A stretch of DNA of 64,000 nt from an uncultured bacterium (GTDB taxonomy: Bacteria; Bacillota; Clostridia; Oscillospirales; Oscillospiraceae). The stretch lies in contig CANASS010000005.1 in assembly GCA_947364395.1 (NCBI GenBank), positions 6,146-70,145 on the forward strand, read 5' to 3'. Below the pieces are notes generated by a model, which saw only the letters and a list, made by a program, of their open reading frames with translations, had not been told where the DNA came from and ran no database searches. Position 1 is the stretch's first letter. Every line of letters starts with the position of its first letter. Positions 61,676 through 64,000 of the stretch are shown one piece after another. A program made the translations under genes and the position numbers.

Positions 61676-63618
61676 GCGTTCTTCTCCTCCTCCGGCGGGA
61701 TGCTCTCCCGGTCCACGCCCAGCCGCCGCACCGTGGCCTTGGATACCGGAAGCAGCTCGTCAAAGGCGGGCAGGCGGCCGTCGATGCGGTCGCACAGCCA
61801 GTCCATTTTTAAAATCTCCTCCATGGTCAGGTCCCGGCTGCCGTCGTTGACCAGATTCCCCCCCTGGTCCCGGATCAGCCGCTGGAAGGGGTGAATGGTC
61901 CCCGCCCGGATGCCCTGGCGCAGAATCTCCGCCAGCGCCCGGCACCCCTCGGGCAGGTGGGCGCTGGTGCGCAGGTCCACCACGCCGCTGTCCATCCCCC
62001 ACCAGTAGTTGATGGCCCGGCTGCTGTCCTCCGCCAGGGGAATGGTCTTGGGGTCCCGGAGCATCTCCCGGACAATGCGCACGTAGAATTCCCCCCAGTA
62101 CCAGCTGGGGGAGGCCAGCTGCACCAGCGGGCCGTCCGGCGGAAGCCAGGCCAGCCCCTGGGCTCCGTAGGGCTGCTCGGCCACATAGTCCCGGTCGCTG
62201 ACCAGCTGGATGCCCTGGGCCTTGAACTGGGCCATATAGTCCCCCGGCAGACAGTGCCAGCGCAGGTCAATGTGTGCCTCCGGGTTGGTCAGCGCCGCCC
62301 CCAGCGCAAAGGCGTTGACGCTGGCGGGCACGCCCAGAATGGGGTAGCTGCCCACGTAGCCGATCCGCCCCGACTTGCACAGCGCCCCGGCGATGGCCCC
62401 GGTGATGAACTTGGCCTCGTACACCCGGCAGTAATACGCCTTCACGTTGACGTAGGGCTGGTCGATGGAGCAGTTCATAAACCGCACCTTGGGGTATTTC
62501 ACCGCCACGCGCAGGGTGGCGTCGATGAGGCTCACCGAGGTGGTAAAGATGAGCTCCGCCCCCTCGCCGATGGCGTCGCCAATGACGCCCTCCGCCTCCT
62601 GGGGGGACACGTGGTAATAGCTCTTGACGCTGACGCTGTCCCCCAGCGTCTCCTCCAGGTAGGCCCGGCCCTTGTCGTGGGCCGCCGCCCAGCCGCTGGT
62701 CTCGGGGGACCCCTGGAACAGGAACGCCACCTTCAGCCGCTTCTTTCCCCCGCCCAGCAGGGCGGACATGACGCTCTTTTTCTCCTCGCCCTCGCTCATC
62801 GGGGCCAGGCTTACCGCGATGGGCGCGGTGTCCGCGTGGACGCACAGCTCCTTCCAGATGGCAGTCAGCGTCTTTCGGTACTCGCCCTCCCCGATGGCGG
62901 ACAAAAATTCCCCGGCGTCGTAGAACTCCAGCCACCGCAGCAGCGCGTCCCCGGTGGTCAGGCCCAGGCTCTCGCCCCCCAGCCGGTAGAAGCTGGCCCG
63001 GAAGCTGAAATACCGGGCCCTGAACTTCTTCTGGAAGTCCTCCGGCCAGTCCTCGTCCTTGGAAAAGCCCAGCGCCGCCTGGAGCTTGGCATATCCCCCC
63101 AGGTCGCTGAAATGGACCCCCCAGCACCGGCTGTGCTTGAAAAAGTCCAGAAACTCCATATAAATCTGGGTGGTGATGTCGTCCGAACGCTCCGGCATGA
63201 GCCGGATCACGTCCGCCTGGATGGTGGCCGAGCCCATGGAGCGCAGAACGCTCACCCGCTTATTCCCCTCCTGGACATAGAAACGCCCCAGGTACTCGTA
63301 GCACTTGACCGCGTCGTGGATGCCCTCGCTGAGCTGGGCGGCGCACAGGTGGGTCCACTTCATGGCGAACTCGGTGTCCGTCCCCATGAGGGGGAAAAAG
63401 CTGGGGGAGAAGGAATTACACCGCGCCTCCTCCGTGGAGCCCACCACCAGATAGATGGGCACCTCCATCACGCCCAGCTTGATCTGGGAAAGCTGGAGCT
63501 TTTCCGCCCCCAGAGCCTGGATGTTGGGGTTCAGCCCCCGGTGGACGCAGTTCTTATATTCTCTCTGCCCCTGCTTCAGGGCCTGCTGATAGTATTGTAC
63601 CGCTTCGGCGCTTGCCAT
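61672..63618 (-). CDS. Cytoplasmic ParB-like/BMP (PnrA-type) fusion protein
   Basis: The 648-residue protein has no signal peptide or lipobox. Residues ~45-145 look like a ParB/sulfiredoxin-type fold with FYVQEGNKRVSVLRSMG (E117-V124). A helical region follows (~150-285). Residues ~294-600 are a BMP/PnrA-type periplasmic-binding fold (KVAFLFQGSPETSGWAAAHDKGR, FITGAIAGALCKSGRIGYVG). BMP proteins normally bind purine nucleosides outside the cell; here the fold appears to be inside, fused to a ParB-like part, suggesting a ligand sensor. AAGGAGG precedes ATG 63618. Coupled to the metallophosphoesterase gene. Confidence 0.8.
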   Translation of the reverse strand: MASAEAVQYYQQALKQGQREYKNCVHRGLNPNIQALGAEKLQLSQIKLGVMEVPIYLVVGSTEEARCNSFSPSFFPLMGTDTEFAMKWTHLCAAQLSEGIHDAVKCYEYLGRFYVQEGNKRVSVLRSMGSATIQADVIRLMPERSDDITTQIYMEFLDFFKHSRCWGVHFSDLGGYAKLQAALGFSKDEDWPEDFQKKFRARYFSFRASFYRLGGESLGLTTGDALLRWLEFYDAGEFLSAIGEGEYRKTLTAIWKELCVHADTAPIAVSLAPMSEGEEKKSVMSALLGGGKKRLKVAFLFQGSPETSGWAAAHDKGRAYLEETLGDSVSVKSYYHVSPQEAEGVIGDAIGEGAELIFTTSVSLIDATLRVAVKYPKVRFMNCSIDQPYVNVKAYYCRVYEAKFITGAIAGALCKSGRIGYVGSYPILGVPASVNAFALGAALTNPEAHIDLRWHCLPGDYMAQFKAQGIQLVSDRDYVAEQPYGAQGLAWLPPDGPLVQLASPSWYWGEFYVRIVREMLRDPKTIPLAEDSSRAINYWWGMDSGVVDLRTSAHLPEGCRALAEILRQGIRAGTIHPFQRLIRDQGGNLVNDGSRDLTMEEILKMDWLCDRIDGRLPAFDELLPVSKATVRRLGVDRESIPPEEEKNA

Positions 63619-63646
63619 GTGGTATCCTCCTTATGCAACGTTGACT

Positions 63647-63712
63647 TCGTCGGCGCATGCTCCATATCCCTCGCTTCCGCCTTTGGCGAAAGCTCGCTCA
63701 TTTCGCCGCGCC
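63647..63712. repeat. REP-like dispersed repeat, copy 2
   Basis: The reverse of the 40613-40679 unit (CTCCATATCCCTCGCTTCC, AAGCTCGCTCATTTCGC). It sits between the -35-like TTGACT and the degraded peptide frame of the second cassette, where the first cassette has its leader. Confidence 0.75.
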
Positions 63713-63759
63713 TCCTCTCCCCACAAAGCCAGAGGGCGGCTTTGCGGGGGCCCCATTTT

Positions 63760-63828
63760 GTGCCCAGTGTCCACGGTTTGACTGTGACGGTGCGGGTAAA
63801 AAGAGACAACCGCCACTCTGCCAAGTGA
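63760..63828 (+). pseudogene. Degraded second copy of the 28-residue peptide gene
   Basis: The last 14 codons match the 14-kb copy closely (TVTVRVKRDNRHSAK versus TVTIRITKRDNRHSAK), but the N-terminal part has diverged and the ATG is gone; only a GTG at 63760 could start a 22-residue product. TTGACT (63640-63645) keeps its place upstream, but the -10 box and leader hairpins are missing. Confidence 0.6.
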
Positions 63829-63897
63829 CGGTTGCATAGACTCCAAACCTTGAATGAGCTAAACCGCTTGCCCGGGGGAACAAACACGGGACTCTTT
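63796..63897 (-). ncRNA. Second copy of the antisense small RNA
   Basis: On the minus strand the RNA starts near 63897 and ends at the terminator stem 63805-63834 followed by CTCTTTTTA. Its 5' part is nearly identical to the 14.7-kb copy, and its middle differs. Since the opposing peptide gene is degraded, it may be an orphan that could still act in trans on the first copy. Confidence 0.65.
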
Positions 63898-63903
63898 ATG
63901 CTT

Positions 63904-63932
63904 ATTATAATCGATAGGCGCAAGCTTGTCAA
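63904..63932 (-). promoter_or_regulatory. Consensus promoter of the second antisense RNA
   Basis: On the minus strand a perfect TTGACA (63927-63932) and TATAAT (63904-63909) are separated by 17 bases, identical to the first copy including the spacer. Confidence 0.85.
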
Positions 63933-64000
63933 GTGGTTGCTCCCAAACAGGCAACGCCCGGCCCCTTATCCCTCCCCATTGGGAGGGATAAAATTATGCA

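Larger units (their letters stand above)
63796..64000 (-). repeat. Inverted repeat, copy 2, with a ribosome-site hairpin and a gene start
   Basis: This is the reverse counterpart of 14586-14800. It includes the perfect hairpin 63966-63991 whose plus-strand arm carries GGGAGGG, and ATG at 63996 followed by CA, just as at the start of the 135-residue gene. The coding part, if any, lies beyond the window. Confidence 0.9.

Noticed and set aside
61891..63828. A 645-codon plus-strand frame opposite the ParB-like/BMP gene
   Set aside because: Shadow of the real gene; only its last codons, shared with the decayed peptide gene, are meaningful.

Overview
The window looks like a chromosomal segment of a GC-rich anaerobic Clostridia, probably Oscillospirales (Flavonifractor/Intestinimonas/Lawsonibacter-like). 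This is inferred from the gene set: SLH-anchored surface proteins, an HrcA/CIRCE heat-shock operon, a T-box upstream of aspS-gatCAB, the anaerobic (early-cobalt) B12 pathway, a comEC-holA-rnmV block and an AGCS alanine symporter. No ribosomal RNA or tRNA gene, CRISPR array, transposase or integrase was seen.

Layout. 1-14.1 kb is a cell-surface region: a left-truncated surface protein, a 1480-residue Ig-like/SLH protein followed closely by a PilZ (c-di-GMP) protein, a MATE exporter, a SprA-related HExxH protein on the minus strand, and a 1271-residue SLH protein that may be an S-layer protein. 14.2-15.0 kb holds a 135-residue phage-tail-like gene and, beside it, an apparently undescribed cassette: a 28-codon peptide gene facing a ~108-nt antisense RNA, laid out like a type I toxin-antitoxin system. 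15.0-29.9 kb is a 17-gene cobalamin operon behind a B12 riboswitch. It runs from cobalt-precorrin methylations through nucleotide-loop assembly, but cbiG, the cobaltochelatase and cobalt uptake genes are absent here. 30-42.9 kb holds housekeeping genes: pcrA, a ferritin-like protein, a HAD hydrolase, comEC-holA-rnmV, and a minus-strand run of a PMT-type glycosyltransferase, a PHP phosphatase, rpiB and a metallopeptidase.

43-48.3 kb is hrcA-grpE-dnaK-dnaJ under a perfect CIRCE. 48.3-53.6 kb holds an MBOAT/DHHW polymer-acetylation pair, small unknown genes, a double-OB SSB-like protein and a family 4 uracil-DNA glycosylase. 53.6-59.1 kb is the T-box-controlled indirect Asn/Gln-tRNA operon aspS-gatC-gatA-gatB, carrying an 87-bp tandem repeat and a duplicated gatB start. 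59.2-63.6 kb holds an AGCS symporter, a metallophosphoesterase and a signal-peptide-less ParB-like/BMP fusion.

The last 240 bases carry a second, inverted and damaged copy of the 14.6-kb antisense-RNA cassette. The two copies bracket about 49 kb in inverted orientation. A dispersed palindrome with a conserved A-rich tail follows many genes on both strands. The main candidate for something new is the antisense cassette: consensus promoters on both strands, nested transcripts, and a predicted 16-bp pairing between the 5' leader and 3' tail of the peptide mRNA.
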